DNA of 64,000 bases, taken from an uncultured Parabacteroides sp. (GTDB lineage: Bacteria > Bacteroidota > Bacteroidia > Bacteroidales > Tannerellaceae). The notes under the pieces are model-generated. The model was not told the origin of the DNA. It saw only the letters and a list, made by a program, of their open reading frames with translations, and did not search any database. Made by a program: the position numbers and the translations under genes. Location of the stretch: contig CALUZS010000013.1 of assembly GCA_944325355.1 (NCBI GenBank), forward strand, positions 19,562 to 83,561, read 5' to 3'. Shown one piece after another: positions 53,428 to 62,767 of this stretch (its first letter is position 1; the number at the start of each line of letters is the position of its first letter).

Positions 53428-54141
53428 ATGACAAATTTAAGTGTAAATATCAACAAAGTAGCAACAATCAGAAATGCACGGGGCGGAAACATGCCCGATC
53501 TTTTGAAATTCGCAAAAGACTGTGAGACATTTGGAGCAGACGGAATTACCGTTCATCCACGACCCGACGAGAGGCATATCCGATATGCTGATGTCTACAA
53601 TTTAAAACCTCTCATAAAAACAGAATTCAATATAGAAGGTTATCCTAGCGAAAAGTTTGTTGATTTGGTTTTAACCGTTAAACCAAATCAAGTAACCCTT
53701 GTTCCGGACGCTCCCAACGCAATCACCTCTAACGAAGGCTGGGATGTTGCCACAAACTTCGAATTTCTTTCCGAACTCATCGACCAGTTTAAGGAGAATG
53801 GAATCCGCACTTCCATTTTTGTCGGAACAGATTTGAAAAACATTGAAGCTGCCGCTAAGACAGGAACCGACAGAATCGAGCTGTACACCGAACCTTATGC
53901 ATCAAACTTCAAAGATGACAAAGAAAAAGCGGTAACTCCTTTCATTGAAGCTGCCAAATGTGCGAAGAATCTCGGCTTGGGAGTCAACGCCGGGCACGAC
54001 TTGAGTCTGGTTAATTTAGCATATTTCTATCAGAACATCCCATTTTTGGATGAAGTGTCCATCGGACATGCATTGATTTGTGACGCTTTATATTTAGGAA
54101 TACAAAAGACCATCGAACAATATAAACAATGTTTAAAGTAA
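53428..54141 (+). CDS. pdxJ: pyridoxine 5'-phosphate synthase
   Basis: PdxJ condenses 3-amino-2-oxopropyl phosphate and deoxyxylulose 5-phosphate to pyridoxine phosphate. The 237-residue TIM-barrel protein has [17 protein letters not shown] at the start, the active-site [35 protein letters not shown] and [11 protein letters not shown] with the conserved His. It is followed by the TolQ-like gene after 19 bases and is the first gene of that run. Confidence 0.97.
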   Translation: MTNLSVNINKVATIRNARGGNMPDLLKFAKDCETFGADGITVHPRPDERHIRYADVYNLKPLIKTEFNIEGYPSEKFVDLVLTVKPNQVTLVPDAPNAITSNEGWDVATNFEFLSELIDQFKENGIRTSIFVGTDLKNIEAAAKTGTDRIELYTEPYASNFKDDKEKAVTPFIEAAKCAKNLGLGVNAGHDLSLVNLAYFYQNIPFLDEVSIGHALICDALYLGIQKTIEQYKQCLK

Positions 54142-54160
54142 CAATAAAAACAAAGAGGAA

Positions 54161-54877
54161 ATGAATATTCTATTATCATTGCAAGCCGTTGCCCAACAAG
54201 CGGCAGAGCAAATGCCGGATTTGACAGCAGTAGCGGAAACAGCTGCCACAGAAGCTGAAATGAATGTAATTGATTTGGCGTTCAAAGGAGGATGGATCAT
54301 GATTGTCCTGTTACTTCTCTCCCTAATGGCCGTATATGTTTTCATCCAACGATTTATCGTTATCAAACGAGCAGGAAAAGAAGACGAGACATTCATGAAT
54401 AAAATCAAAGACTATATCCACGAAGGGAAAGTAGAATCGGCAATTAACCTCTGCCGGAGCATCAACACTCCTTCCGCACGAATGATAGAAAAAGGGATTA
54501 CGCGCTTGGGACGTCCGATGAATGATGTACTTGTCGCTATCGAAAACGTCGGAAACCTTGAAGTCGCAAAATTAGAAAAAGGCTTTCCTCTTATAGCTAC
54601 AACCGCATCGGGCGCACCGATGTTGGGATTCCTTGGAACCGTAACCGGAATGGTCAGAGCCTTCTTTGATATGGCAAACGCAGGAACCAATGTGGATGTA
54701 GCGCTCTTGTCGGGAGGTATTTATGAAGCACTGGTAACCACCGTAGGCGGACTAATTGTCGGCATCATTGCACTATTCGGATACAACTATTTGGTTTCCC
54801 AAGTTGACAACGTTGTCAACAAGATGGAAGCCCGGACTATGGAATTTATGGATTTGCTGAACGAACCAGCGAACTAA
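54161..54877 (+). CDS. MotA/TolQ/ExbB proton-channel family protein
   Basis: The 238-residue inner-membrane protein has three helices (about 43-68, 146-168 and 185-210). The conserved region ATTASGAPMLGFLGTVTGMVRAF followed by SGGIYEALVTTVGGLIVGI is that of the ExbB/TolQ channel lining, through which protons drive energy transfer. An N-terminal stretch (about 1-35) resembles a cleavable signal, which also occurs in longer ExbB forms. With the ExbD/TolR-like and TonB/TolA-like genes downstream it makes a complete motor; whether it serves TonB-dependent import or a Tol-type role at the division site cannot be decided. Confidence 0.93.
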   Translation: MNILLSLQAVAQQAAEQMPDLTAVAETAATEAEMNVIDLAFKGGWIMIVLLLLSLMAVYVFIQRFIVIKRAGKEDETFMNKIKDYIHEGKVESAINLCRSINTPSARMIEKGITRLGRPMNDVLVAIENVGNLEVAKLEKGFPLIATTASGAPMLGFLGTVTGMVRAFFDMANAGTNVDVALLSGGIYEALVTTVGGLIVGIIALFGYNYLVSQVDNVVNKMEARTMEFMDLLNEPAN

Positions 54878-54891
54878 AAAAAAGAAAAAGA

Positions 54892-55305
54892 ATGGGATTA
54901 AAAAGAAGGACAAAAGTTTCCGAAACTTTCAGCATGGCATCAATGACTGACGTCATCTTTTTGCTGTTAATCTTCTTTATGGTTACATCGACGGTCGTCA
55001 TTCCTAACGCGATTAAGGTTACTTTACCACAATCACAAAAACAAACAGCTGTAAAACCGTTGACTCGCGTAACCATTGATGCGAATATAAATTACTATGT
55101 CGCATTTGGAAACCAAAAAGAAATCCAGGTCACTTACGAAGAAATAGCCCCTTTCCTGCAAAACTGCTATGCCAAAGAACCGGAAATGTATGTGGCTCTT
55201 TATGCGGATGAGAATGTTCCGTACAAAGAAATCGTAAAGATTCTGAACATTGCAAACGAAAATAAATTCAAAATGGTACTTGCAACCCGCCCGCAAAGCA
55301 ATTGA
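54892..55305 (+). CDS. ExbD/TolR family biopolymer transport protein
   Basis: The 137-residue protein has a short basic N-terminus, one membrane helix (about 18-38, MTDVIFLLLIFFMVTST) with the essential aspartate in MTDVIF, and a periplasmic domain with YALYADENVPYKEIVKIL-like pattern that ends the protein. It partners the TolQ/ExbB-like channel, whose gene ends 14 bases upstream, and its stop overlaps the start region of the TonB-like gene. Confidence 0.94.
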   Translation: MGLKRRTKVSETFSMASMTDVIFLLLIFFMVTSTVVIPNAIKVTLPQSQKQTAVKPLTRVTIDANINYYVAFGNQKEIQVTYEEIAPFLQNCYAKEPEMYVALYADENVPYKEIVKILNIANENKFKMVLATRPQSN

Positions 55306-55307
55306 TT

Positions 55308-56168
55308 ATGAAATTCAACAAAGATGACATATACGGTCTGACCGGCTCTATACTGTTTCATGGAGTAATCTTGCTGATTCTTTGGCTATGTGTTTTGAAA
55401 CCTGCCGTCCCGGAAGAAGACGGTGGCGTACTGGTCAATTTCGGAAATGTGGATATCGCTGCCGGTACCTTTGAGCCCAAATATACGGGTGAGAACGTGG
55501 CGACCAACGAACCGGCACCTCCTGCCGAAGAAATTCCACAACAAGAAACTGCACCTCAAGAAATGTTGACTCAAGATATAGAAGAGAGCGTTGCGCTTGA
55601 GGAAAAGAAGAAACAACAACAGGAAGAGGAAAAGAAGAAACAACAGGAAGCCGAATTGAAACGCAAGCAGGAGCAAGAAGAAAAAGAGCGTTTACAACGC
55701 GAAGAAGCTGAAAGGAAACGCAGGGAAGAAGAGCAGCGAAAAAAAGAACAGGCTATCAACAACAAAATTGCCGGCGCATTTGGTATTGGGAAAAAGCAGG
55801 GAAGCAACCAAGGGTCAGGGAATAATGACATTTCAGGAAACCAAGGCAGCCCGCTCGGCAATGCGGACATGGGAGAAAACGAAGGCGTTGGCGGAATAGG
55901 CACATGGGATTTGAAAGGACGCTCCTTGAGCACAGGACACCTTCCACGCCCGGCTTATACAAACCAGGAAGAAGGACAAATCGTAATAAATATCACTGTC
56001 GACCCCGACGGCAATGTCATTTTCGCTGAAATAGGGAAAGGCACGGATATAGGGAACGCATCCATGCGCAAAAGCGCCATCGATGCCGCAAAGAAAGCCA
56101 AGTTCAATAAAATCAGCAGCGCAAACAACCAAAGTGGGACGATTACATATAAATATGTATTAAAATAG
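55308..56168 (+). CDS. TonB/TolA-like energy transducer
   Basis: From the ATG at 55308 the protein has 286 residues: an N-terminal membrane anchor (about 8-27, TGSILFHGVILLILWLCV), a proline-containing linker, a highly charged helical stalk (about 95-150; long runs of Lys, Gln and Glu as in TolA), a Gly/Asn-rich hinge and a TonB-type C-terminal domain (about 210-286; GQIVINITVDPDGNVI). The TolA-like stalk with a TonB-like end makes its assignment ambiguous. An in-frame TTG at 55302 overlaps the ExbD stop. It closes the motor set and is followed by the DJ-1 gene after 27 bases. Confidence 0.9.
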   Translation: MKFNKDDIYGLTGSILFHGVILLILWLCVLKPAVPEEDGGVLVNFGNVDIAAGTFEPKYTGENVATNEPAPPAEEIPQQETAPQEMLTQDIEESVALEEKKKQQQEEEKKKQQEAELKRKQEQEEKERLQREEAERKRREEEQRKKEQAINNKIAGAFGIGKKQGSNQGSGNNDISGNQGSPLGNADMGENEGVGGIGTWDLKGRSLSTGHLPRPAYTNQEEGQIVINITVDPDGNVIFAEIGKGTDIGNASMRKSAIDAAKKAKFNKISSANNQSGTITYKYVLK

Positions 56169-56195
56169 AATCATCAATTAACTATACGAAAGGTT

Positions 56196-56750
56196 ATGAA
56201 GAAAGTCATTGTTTTTTTAGCCGACGGTTTTGAAGAGATGGAAGCGATGGGTACCGTAGATGTACTGCGTCGAGGAGGAATTGAAGTAAAAACCATATCA
56301 ATTATGGAGAACTCTTTCGTTACAGGAGCTCATAATGTTCAAATAAAAGCCGATGAAACGCTTTCGGATTTAGACATCAACGCATTGGAAGCTGATGCAG
56401 TAGTCCTGCCTGGTGGCATGCCCGGAGCAAAGAATTTGAATGAAAATAGCGTTGTAAAAGAGACCGTACTTTCGTTCTACCGGGAAAACAAACTCGTTGC
56501 CGCCATCTGCGCCGCACCTATGGTATTAGGTGGACTTGGGCTATTGAAAAACCGCAAAGCAACTTGTTATCCAGGATTTGAAGATACTTTGATAGGGGCG
56601 GCTACAGCTGGTAACCCTGTGGAAACCGACGGGAATGTCATTACAGGGAAAGGACCAGGTTTCGTGTACCAATTTGCCCTTGCAATCGTTGCTTATCTGA
56701 AAGGGAACGATGTAGCTGAAGAAGTAGCCGGAGGATTGCTCTTGCAATGA
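56196..56750 (+). CDS. DJ-1/PfpI family protein
   Basis: The 184-residue protein has the DJ-1 pattern: VIVFLADGFEEMEAMGTVDVLRR region with the conserved Glu, LPGGMPGAKNL, and the reactive cysteine in AAICAAPMVLG (Cys105). The length fits the YajL/ThiJ branch. Proposed roles are protection from oxidative stress and glyoxalase or deglycase activity; which applies is not settled. Its stop overlaps the next start by four bases (ATGA). Confidence 0.94.
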   Translation: MKKVIVFLADGFEEMEAMGTVDVLRRGGIEVKTISIMENSFVTGAHNVQIKADETLSDLDINALEADAVVLPGGMPGAKNLNENSVVKETVLSFYRENKLVAAICAAPMVLGGLGLLKNRKATCYPGFEDTLIGAATAGNPVETDGNVITGKGPGFVYQFALAIVAYLKGNDVAEEVAGGLLLQ

Positions 56751-57715
56751 ATAGCATAAAGGGATTCATATACGGCATTTCCACCGCCGTAACATTCGGA
56801 TTGATTCCGCTTTTTACTCTCCCCCTGATGCAAGAAGGGATGCAATACGATTCAATTTTATTCTACCGCTTTCTATTTGCATCCCTCGCATTAGGTATTT
56901 TGATGAAAGCCAAAAGAATCCCGTTCCGCATAGAACGGAGGAATATTCCGTTTCTTATCTTATTAGGCTTCTTTTATACAATATCGTCTATGTTCCTGTT
57001 CTGGGGATATAGCTTCATGTCCGCAGGAATCGCCACGACAATACATTTCACATATCCGATATTTGTAACATTGATATTAGGGATATTTTTCCACGAGAAG
57101 GTATCGGCCGTAACATGGATTGCCATTGTTTTGGCAATTTCCGGAGTAGCCCGCTTATCCATTGATGGAGGCGAACTGCAATTTGCTGCAGTCGGTATCA
57201 TAATTGTCGTATTATCTGCTGTAGGATATGCTTCATACATTACATTCGTGAACAAGTCGAGAATAAAAAACATGCCGGGATGGAAATTAGCGTTCTACGT
57301 TTTTATTGTCAGCACGTTGTTATTTGCATTAAAAGCTATGACAAACCAAGGAATACAACCCATACAAAACGGATACGAATGCATGAATTTATTACTGCTT
57401 GCCCTTGTTCCCACCATTGTATCAAATATTACATTGGTCCAAGCCGTACAAAACATCGGAGGTACCTTGACGTCTATACTCGGAGCTTTTGAACCTTTAA
57501 CGGCTATGCTGGTTGGCGTGTTATTCTTTCACGAACCTTTTACGCCGGAATACGGATTAGGCATCATTTTCATCGTTTCGGCTGTCACACTGATTATCCT
57601 CTCTCAATCGATTGTTGAGAACAATCGTCCGAGTAGCTGGAAAAGATTACTATATCCCCGCATGATAAAAAACAAGATACTCTCACACTTCAGGAAGAAT
57701 AAAAGAAATATATAA
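56747..57715 (+). CDS. EamA/DMT family permease
   Basis: The 322-residue protein has about ten hydrophobic segments arranged as two EamA repeats (about 4-140 and 155-300), with the typical GFFYTISSMFLFWGYSFM and GAFEPLTAMLVGVLFFHEPFTPEYGLG stretches. These drug/metabolite transporters export or import small metabolites in the inner membrane; the substrate is unknown. It is translationally coupled to the DJ-1 gene and ends the pdxJ run. Confidence 0.93.
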   Translation: MNSIKGFIYGISTAVTFGLIPLFTLPLMQEGMQYDSILFYRFLFASLALGILMKAKRIPFRIERRNIPFLILLGFFYTISSMFLFWGYSFMSAGIATTIHFTYPIFVTLILGIFFHEKVSAVTWIAIVLAISGVARLSIDGGELQFAAVGIIIVVLSAVGYASYITFVNKSRIKNMPGWKLAFYVFIVSTLLFALKAMTNQGIQPIQNGYECMNLLLLALVPTIVSNITLVQAVQNIGGTLTSILGAFEPLTAMLVGVLFFHEPFTPEYGLGIIFIVSAVTLIILSQSIVENNRPSSWKRLLYPRMIKNKILSHFRKNKRNI

Positions 57716-57739
57716 AAAACAACGAACTATAATAAGCTT

Positions 57740-57747
57740 TATATTTG
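57740..57747 (+). promoter_or_regulatory. -7 promoter box of the tldD-tldE pair
   Basis: TATATTTG, 39 bases before the ATG at 57787. Confidence 0.6.
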
Positions 57748-57786
57748 CAATCAAAATAATATAGTACAAAAACAATATACAGTTTT

Positions 57787-59313
57787 ATGGACAGACGTAA
57801 TTTTATAAAAACCGGAAGTTTTGCTTTATTAGGGACACTTGCTGCTCCTTCCTTTTTGGAAAGCTGTTCTTCTGGACCGGAACTCAAGGCAGCCGGAATC
57901 AAATTTGCCATGGAACATTTCAACGTGAGCGAAGAAGACCTGAAGAAAGTTCTCACCACAGCTTTGGAAAAAGGAGGTGACTATGCAGATCTCTTCTTTG
58001 AACATACCTATAATAATAGTATCGCACTGAGGGACGGCACCGTAAACCGGGCGGCTTCTAATATTGATTTCGGAATGGGTGTCCGGGTTCTCTCCGGAGA
58101 CCAGACAGGATATGCATACGTTGAAAATATCTCTTTGCAGGACATGTTGAACGCTGCGAAAACGGCAGCCCGTATAGCGAATAGTTCTGCCGGACATTCG
58201 CCCGTAGACTTGACTGAAGACAAAATCGCCAATAATTACTACAAGGTCCAAACGGCATGGGATACCATTGCCATCAACGACAAAATACCATACCTGCAAA
58301 AACTAAACGACAGCGTTTTTGCAAAAGACAAAAGGGTTCATAAGGTCCTGGCAAACCTAAGTGACTCTACATCCCACATATTCTTCTGCAACAGCGAAGG
58401 GCAATGTTATTATGATTACCGTCCGATGGTTTCTCTCGGCGTCTCTTGCATCATGGAAGAGAATGGAAAAATTGAAAACTCGTATGCTTCAAGGTCTTTC
58501 CGCATGGGAGCCGAATTTCTTACGGACAACCTCATAAACGAATTAGCGACCGAAGTGGTAGACAAAACAGCTCTTCTTTTCAATGCAGTCAAACCAAAAG
58601 GTGGAGAAATGCCGGTCGTAATGGGTGCCGGCGGATCCGGAATCTTATTGCATGAAGCAATCGGTCACGCCTTTGAAGCAGATTTTAACCGCAAAAAGAC
58701 ATCCATTTTCTCTGATAAGCTCAACAAAAAAATCTGCAACGAGAATATCAATGTCATCGATGACGGGACAATTACATTCAATCGCGGTTCTGTCAACATT
58801 GATGACGAAGGGATTCCCGGACAAAAGACTTATATCGTAAAAAACGGCGTCTTGAACAGTTACATGCATGACCGCATCAGTGCCAAATACTACGGTGTAC
58901 AGCCAACAGGAAACGGTCGGCGTGAATCATTCCGACTGATGCCAATACCTCGTATGCGCGCAACCTACATGGAACCGGGAAATGTTACGGAAGAAGATAT
59001 TATATCTACTGTAAAAAAAGGCATCTACGCTTCGAACTTCACCAACGGTCAGGTACAAATTGGTGCAGGTGACTTCACTTTCTTTGTCAAGGACGGTTAT
59101 TTGATTGAGAATGGAAAGCTAACACAGCCTATAAAAGATATTAACATTATCGGCAACGGTCCGAAAGCCCTTGCCGATATTACGATGGTCGGTAATAACT
59201 ATAAGATGGACAATGGCACTTGGACGTGTGGAAAAGACGGACAATCGTGCCCGGTTACTTGCGGAATGCCTTCGGCGTTAGTCAGCAAGCTGACAGTGGG
59301 AGGAGAAAGCTAA
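57787..59313 (+). CDS. tldD: TldD-like metalloprotease subunit with Tat-like lipoprotein signal
   Basis: The 508-residue protein has the TldD zinc motif HEAIGH (His289, Glu290, His294; HExxxH) in GSGILLHEAIGHAFEAD, as well as FEHTYNNSIALRDG, GMGVRVLSG and the C-terminal VQIGAGDFTFFVKDGYLIENGKLTQPI. With TldE it makes a heterodimeric protease; in E. coli it trims microcin B17 and acts on CcdA, in the cytoplasm. Here residues 1-30 form a twin-arginine-like signal (MDRRNFIK) with a lipobox-like ESC (Cys27), so export is predicted, which is odd for the family. It is followed by the partner gene after 32 bases. Confidence 0.9.
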   Translation: MDRRNFIKTGSFALLGTLAAPSFLESCSSGPELKAAGIKFAMEHFNVSEEDLKKVLTTALEKGGDYADLFFEHTYNNSIALRDGTVNRAASNIDFGMGVRVLSGDQTGYAYVENISLQDMLNAAKTAARIANSSAGHSPVDLTEDKIANNYYKVQTAWDTIAINDKIPYLQKLNDSVFAKDKRVHKVLANLSDSTSHIFFCNSEGQCYYDYRPMVSLGVSCIMEENGKIENSYASRSFRMGAEFLTDNLINELATEVVDKTALLFNAVKPKGGEMPVVMGAGGSGILLHEAIGHAFEADFNRKKTSIFSDKLNKKICNENINVIDDGTITFNRGSVNIDDEGIPGQKTYIVKNGVLNSYMHDRISAKYYGVQPTGNGRRESFRLMPIPRMRATYMEPGNVTEEDIISTVKKGIYASNFTNGQVQIGAGDFTFFVKDGYLIENGKLTQPIKDINIIGNGPKALADITMVGNNYKMDNGTWTCGKDGQSCPVTCGMPSALVSKLTVGGES

Positions 59314-59345
59314 AAAAAACCTGTACAATTAAAAAAATTAGAATT

Positions 59346-60665
59346 ATGATTACCGATAAAAATAAAGACTTAGCACAATGGGCAATGGATTTCGCCCTTA
59401 AGAATGGATGTCAAGCATCCAGAGTAAGACTATACAACGGCTCGTCAAGCACCTTCGAAATTCGGGACAGCAAAATCGATCGTTTGCATCAAGCTTCCGA
59501 GAACGGCATGAACATAGAACTGTTCGTCGACGGACGTTACGCATCTTTCTCGACAAACAGGCTTGACAAAAAAGAATTGGAAAAATTCATTAAAGACAAT
59601 ATCGAATCAACCCGTTTCCTCGCTGAAGACAAAGCTCGGGAACTCCCCGACCCTTCCAGATATTATAAGGGCGGACAACCGGATTTGCAATTGGTAGATT
59701 CCAATTTTGACAAAATCAATCCGGACGACAAAGTAAAACTGGCAATGGATGCTTGCGGTGAAATCATGGGGAAAGACGATAGAATCATTTCAACAAATAC
59801 CGCTTACAGCGACAGCCTTTACCAACAATATATGGTTGCCAGCAATGGTTTTGAAGGAGAAAATGCCAGTACCAATTTTTCATTGACGGCCAGTGTCAGC
59901 GTTCACGGAGAAGGTGATGCACGACCGGAATCTTTCTGGTACGATTCTTCTTTATATTATGACTCTTTGGTGAAAAAAGGAATCGGGACAAAAGCTCTTG
60001 AACGTGTGCTCCGTAAAATCGGACAGAAAAAAACCAAGTCGGGGAAATACCAGATGGTAGTAGATAACATGAACTCCGCCCAGTTATTGTCTCCTATCTT
60101 AAGTGCTTTATATGGTTCTTCTATCCAACAAAAAGATTCTTTCCTCATTGACAAACTGGATCAGAAATTATTCAGTGAGAAACTGACGCTTTTCGACAAG
60201 CCACATCAGCCGAAAACGAGAGGAGCACGTTATTTCGACAGAGAAGGTGTTGCTACAAAAGAGTCATCCATCATCGACAAAGGTGTGCTGAAAACCTATT
60301 TCTTTGATACCTATTCAGCAAACTTGATGAAAACCACTCCGACACTCAGCTCGCCTTCCATCCTAATGATGGAAATGGGCGACCGTGATGTAAACGGATT
60401 AATAGCCGACATCGACAAAGGTATCCTCATTACCGGATTTAACGGCGGAAATAGTAATAGCACAACCGGAGACTTTTCTTATGGCGTAGAGGGATTCCTG
60501 ATTGAGAACGGAAAACTCACCCAGCCTATCTCCGAAATGAATGTTACAGGCAATTTCATAGAATTATGGAAAAACTTGAAGGCCATAGGTAACGATACAT
60601 TGAACTCTTCGAGCTGGAAGATTCCTTCATTAGCGTTTGATAATGTAGATTTCAGCGGATTATAA
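59346..60665 (+). CDS. pmbA: TldE/PmbA-like partner of TldD
   Basis: From the chosen ATG the protein has 439 residues and starts directly with the folded domain (KDLAQWAMDFALKNGC), with no signal peptide. It shows the family regions SSTFEIRDSKIDRLHQAS, and FSYGVEGFLIENGKLTQPISEMNVTGNF at the end, and lacks an intact HExxxH motif as is usual for the inactive subunit TldE. An in-frame codon further upstream (59220) lies within tldD and gives no signal. The lack of export signal conflicts with the signal on TldD. A strong terminator follows. Confidence 0.92.
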   Translation: MITDKNKDLAQWAMDFALKNGCQASRVRLYNGSSSTFEIRDSKIDRLHQASENGMNIELFVDGRYASFSTNRLDKKELEKFIKDNIESTRFLAEDKARELPDPSRYYKGGQPDLQLVDSNFDKINPDDKVKLAMDACGEIMGKDDRIISTNTAYSDSLYQQYMVASNGFEGENASTNFSLTASVSVHGEGDARPESFWYDSSLYYDSLVKKGIGTKALERVLRKIGQKKTKSGKYQMVVDNMNSAQLLSPILSALYGSSIQQKDSFLIDKLDQKLFSEKLTLFDKPHQPKTRGARYFDREGVATKESSIIDKGVLKTYFFDTYSANLMKTTPTLSSPSILMMEMGDRDVNGLIADIDKGILITGFNGGNSNSTTGDFSYGVEGFLIENGKLTQPISEMNVTGNFIELWKNLKAIGNDTLNSSSWKIPSLAFDNVDFSGL

Positions 60666-60682
60666 TCAATCCTACCAGCATA

Positions 60683-60729
60683 AAACAGACAGGCGGATTC
60701 GGGAATATCCCGAATCCGCCTGTCTGTTT
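60683..60729. terminator. bidirectional terminator (22-bp perfect hairpin)
   Basis: A 22-bp perfect inverted repeat (60683-60704 with 60708-60729) with a three-base loop lies between the convergent pmbA and ygiQ genes. It begins with A runs and ends with T, so it can stop both transcripts. Confidence 0.9.
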
Positions 60730-60761
60730 CACCTCCTATTTTCTGTTTCTTTCTGGGAAAA

Positions 60762-62579
60762 TCATTTATTAAACAGCCTGCGTACCAAATCTTTTCGATT
60801 CAAACGCTGGAGAGCACGCATGATTTGTTGCCGGTACTCCGGTCGATACCAAAAAAAGAACTGCCGCTGGGCAAGCTTCTGCTCTTTCGTCCGGGCAGTA
60901 TAAACCTTTTCCAACGTATAAGGATGATAGCCGGTATAAAATATCTCAGTGGCTAACGTCATAGGCGTCGGGGTAAAATCCTGCACCTGCTCCAAATGGA
61001 AACACATCTCTTTCGTCAAAACGGCAAGCTCTGCCATATCAACCTCTTTACAACCGGGATGACTTGATATAAAATAAGGAATAAGTTGCTGGTTCAATGC
61101 GTATTTCCGGTTAAATGCATCAAATATCTTTTTAAAGTGCCGGAACATTTCAAAAGATGGTTTCCGCATAATTTCCAACACGCACTCTTGCGTATGTTCA
61201 GGGGCAACCTTCAGTCTTCCGGACACATGCCTGGTTATCAATTCTTCCAAGTAATTGCGTGAAGCGACATTCAGGCTCTCATCTTCATATCGGTTCAATA
61301 ACAAATCATAGCGAATACCGCTTCCCACAAACGATTTCTTTATGCCAGGCAATCGGTCTACTGCATGATAAATATCCAACAACGGGGTATGGTCGGCATT
61401 CAAATTCTTGCATACTGCCGGAAATATGCAAGAAGGACGTTTACATTTTCCACAAATATCCATGTTTTTTCCACGCATCTGGTACATGTTCGCGGATGGT
61501 CCTCCCAAATCACTGATATATCCTTTGAAATCCGGCATGTCAGTAATTGCTTTCACTTCACGCAAAATAGAATCCTTGCTGCGCGACGCGATAAATTTTC
61601 CCTGATGCGCCGAGATTGTACAGAATGCACATCCACCGAAACAACCGCGATGCAGGTTCACGGAGAATTTTATCATCTCATAAGCCGGTATTACTTTTCC
61701 TTTATACTTTGGATGCGGCATACGGGTATAAGGCAAATCAAACGACGCATCTATCTCCGCCTGTGTCATTGGCGGATATGGTGGATTGACTACAATCGTC
61801 TCTTCTCCTACGTTCTGAAGAATTCTTTTGGCATGCAACTTATTCGATTCTTCCTCAATATGACGAAAATTTTTTGCCTGCTTCAACTTGTCTTTCAAGC
61901 ACTCTTCATGTGAAAAAAGGAGAATGTCATCCGCCATCGGCAAAATGCGTGAAGACTTGTATGCTGTTTGCTGTATATCTTTTATCTGTTCAAAAGGGAC
62001 ACCCTGCTTCAGACGGTACACCAGCTCCCTGATCGGCAGCTCCCCCATCCCATATACCAGCAAATCCGCCGGGCTATCCACCAATATGCTTGGGCGAAGT
62101 CTGTCTTGCCAATAATCGTAATGAGTTAAACGGCGCAAAGAAGCTTCAATACCTCCCAGCACCACCGGGACATCCGGATAAAGTTGCTTCAAAATAGATG
62201 TATAAACTATGCTTGGATAATCAGGGCGCATACCGGGACGACGGTCTGGAGTGTAAGCATCATCACTACGAAGCCGTTTATTTGCCGTATAATGGTTTAT
62301 CATTGAATCCATCGCTCCTGCTGAAACACCAAAAAACAGGCGAGGTCTTCCCAATTTCTTGAAATCCCGGAAATCACCTCTCCAATCCGGCTGGGGGACA
62401 ACAGCAACACGAAGCCCCTCCGACTCCAACATTCTGCCAATCACTGCTGCACCAAAAGAAGGATGATCCACATAGGCATCCCCGGAAAACAAAATGACAT
62501 CTATATAATCCCAACCCCGGAGTTCTACTTCCTTCTTCGTTGTGGGCAACCAATCCGTTAATTTATACATATCGCTCAT
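60762..62579 (-). CDS. ygiQ: YgiQ family radical SAM protein
   Basis: The 605-residue protein has the radical SAM cluster motif GCFGGCAFC (Cys313, Cys317, Cys320) in the central catalytic domain, an N-terminal cobalamin-binding-like domain (DVILFSGDAYVDHPSFG, FFGVSAGAMDSMINHYT) and the C-terminal YgiQ-specific region (GKCKRPSCIFPAVC with extra cysteines). The substrate is unknown to me. The -7 box ends five bases before the ATG at 62579, so transcription may begin at or next to the start codon; the in-frame ATG at 62570 is an alternative. Confidence 0.95.
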   Translation of the reverse strand: MSDMYKLTDWLPTTKKEVELRGWDYIDVILFSGDAYVDHPSFGAAVIGRMLESEGLRVAVVPQPDWRGDFRDFKKLGRPRLFFGVSAGAMDSMINHYTANKRLRSDDAYTPDRRPGMRPDYPSIVYTSILKQLYPDVPVVLGGIEASLRRLTHYDYWQDRLRPSILVDSPADLLVYGMGELPIRELVYRLKQGVPFEQIKDIQQTAYKSSRILPMADDILLFSHEECLKDKLKQAKNFRHIEEESNKLHAKRILQNVGEETIVVNPPYPPMTQAEIDASFDLPYTRMPHPKYKGKVIPAYEMIKFSVNLHRGCFGGCAFCTISAHQGKFIASRSKDSILREVKAITDMPDFKGYISDLGGPSANMYQMRGKNMDICGKCKRPSCIFPAVCKNLNADHTPLLDIYHAVDRLPGIKKSFVGSGIRYDLLLNRYEDESLNVASRNYLEELITRHVSGRLKVAPEHTQECVLEIMRKPSFEMFRHFKKIFDAFNRKYALNQQLIPYFISSHPGCKEVDMAELAVLTKEMCFHLEQVQDFTPTPMTLATEIFYTGYHPYTLEKVYTARTKEQKLAQRQFFFWYRPEYRQQIMRALQRLNRKDLVRRLFNK

Positions 62580-62583
62580 AACG

Positions 62584-62591
62584 CAAATTTA
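62584..62591 (-). promoter_or_regulatory. -7 promoter box directly before ygiQ
   Basis: The minus strand reads TAAATTTG. Its position implies an RNA start within a few bases of the ygiQ ATG, that is a leaderless or nearly leaderless mRNA. Confidence 0.45.
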
Positions 62592-62767
62592 ATAGAAAGA
62601 ATTTGCCCGGTACAGAAAATTCCCATTTTTATTTATCTCCCGCAGACAACCATACCGTGCGTTCTTGATATCCGACAAATATTATTCCTGCTTTTTCCAA
62701 AAAAAACTTTGAACTTTTATGACACGAGTATTGTTTTAAATAAACAATCTATAAAACATTTACTTTT

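Noticed and set aside
55580..55760. Lys/Gln/Glu-rich repeat in the TonB/TolA-like gene as a DNA repeat array
   Set aside because: The repetition is at the protein level (charged helix) with varied codons, not a tandem DNA repeat.
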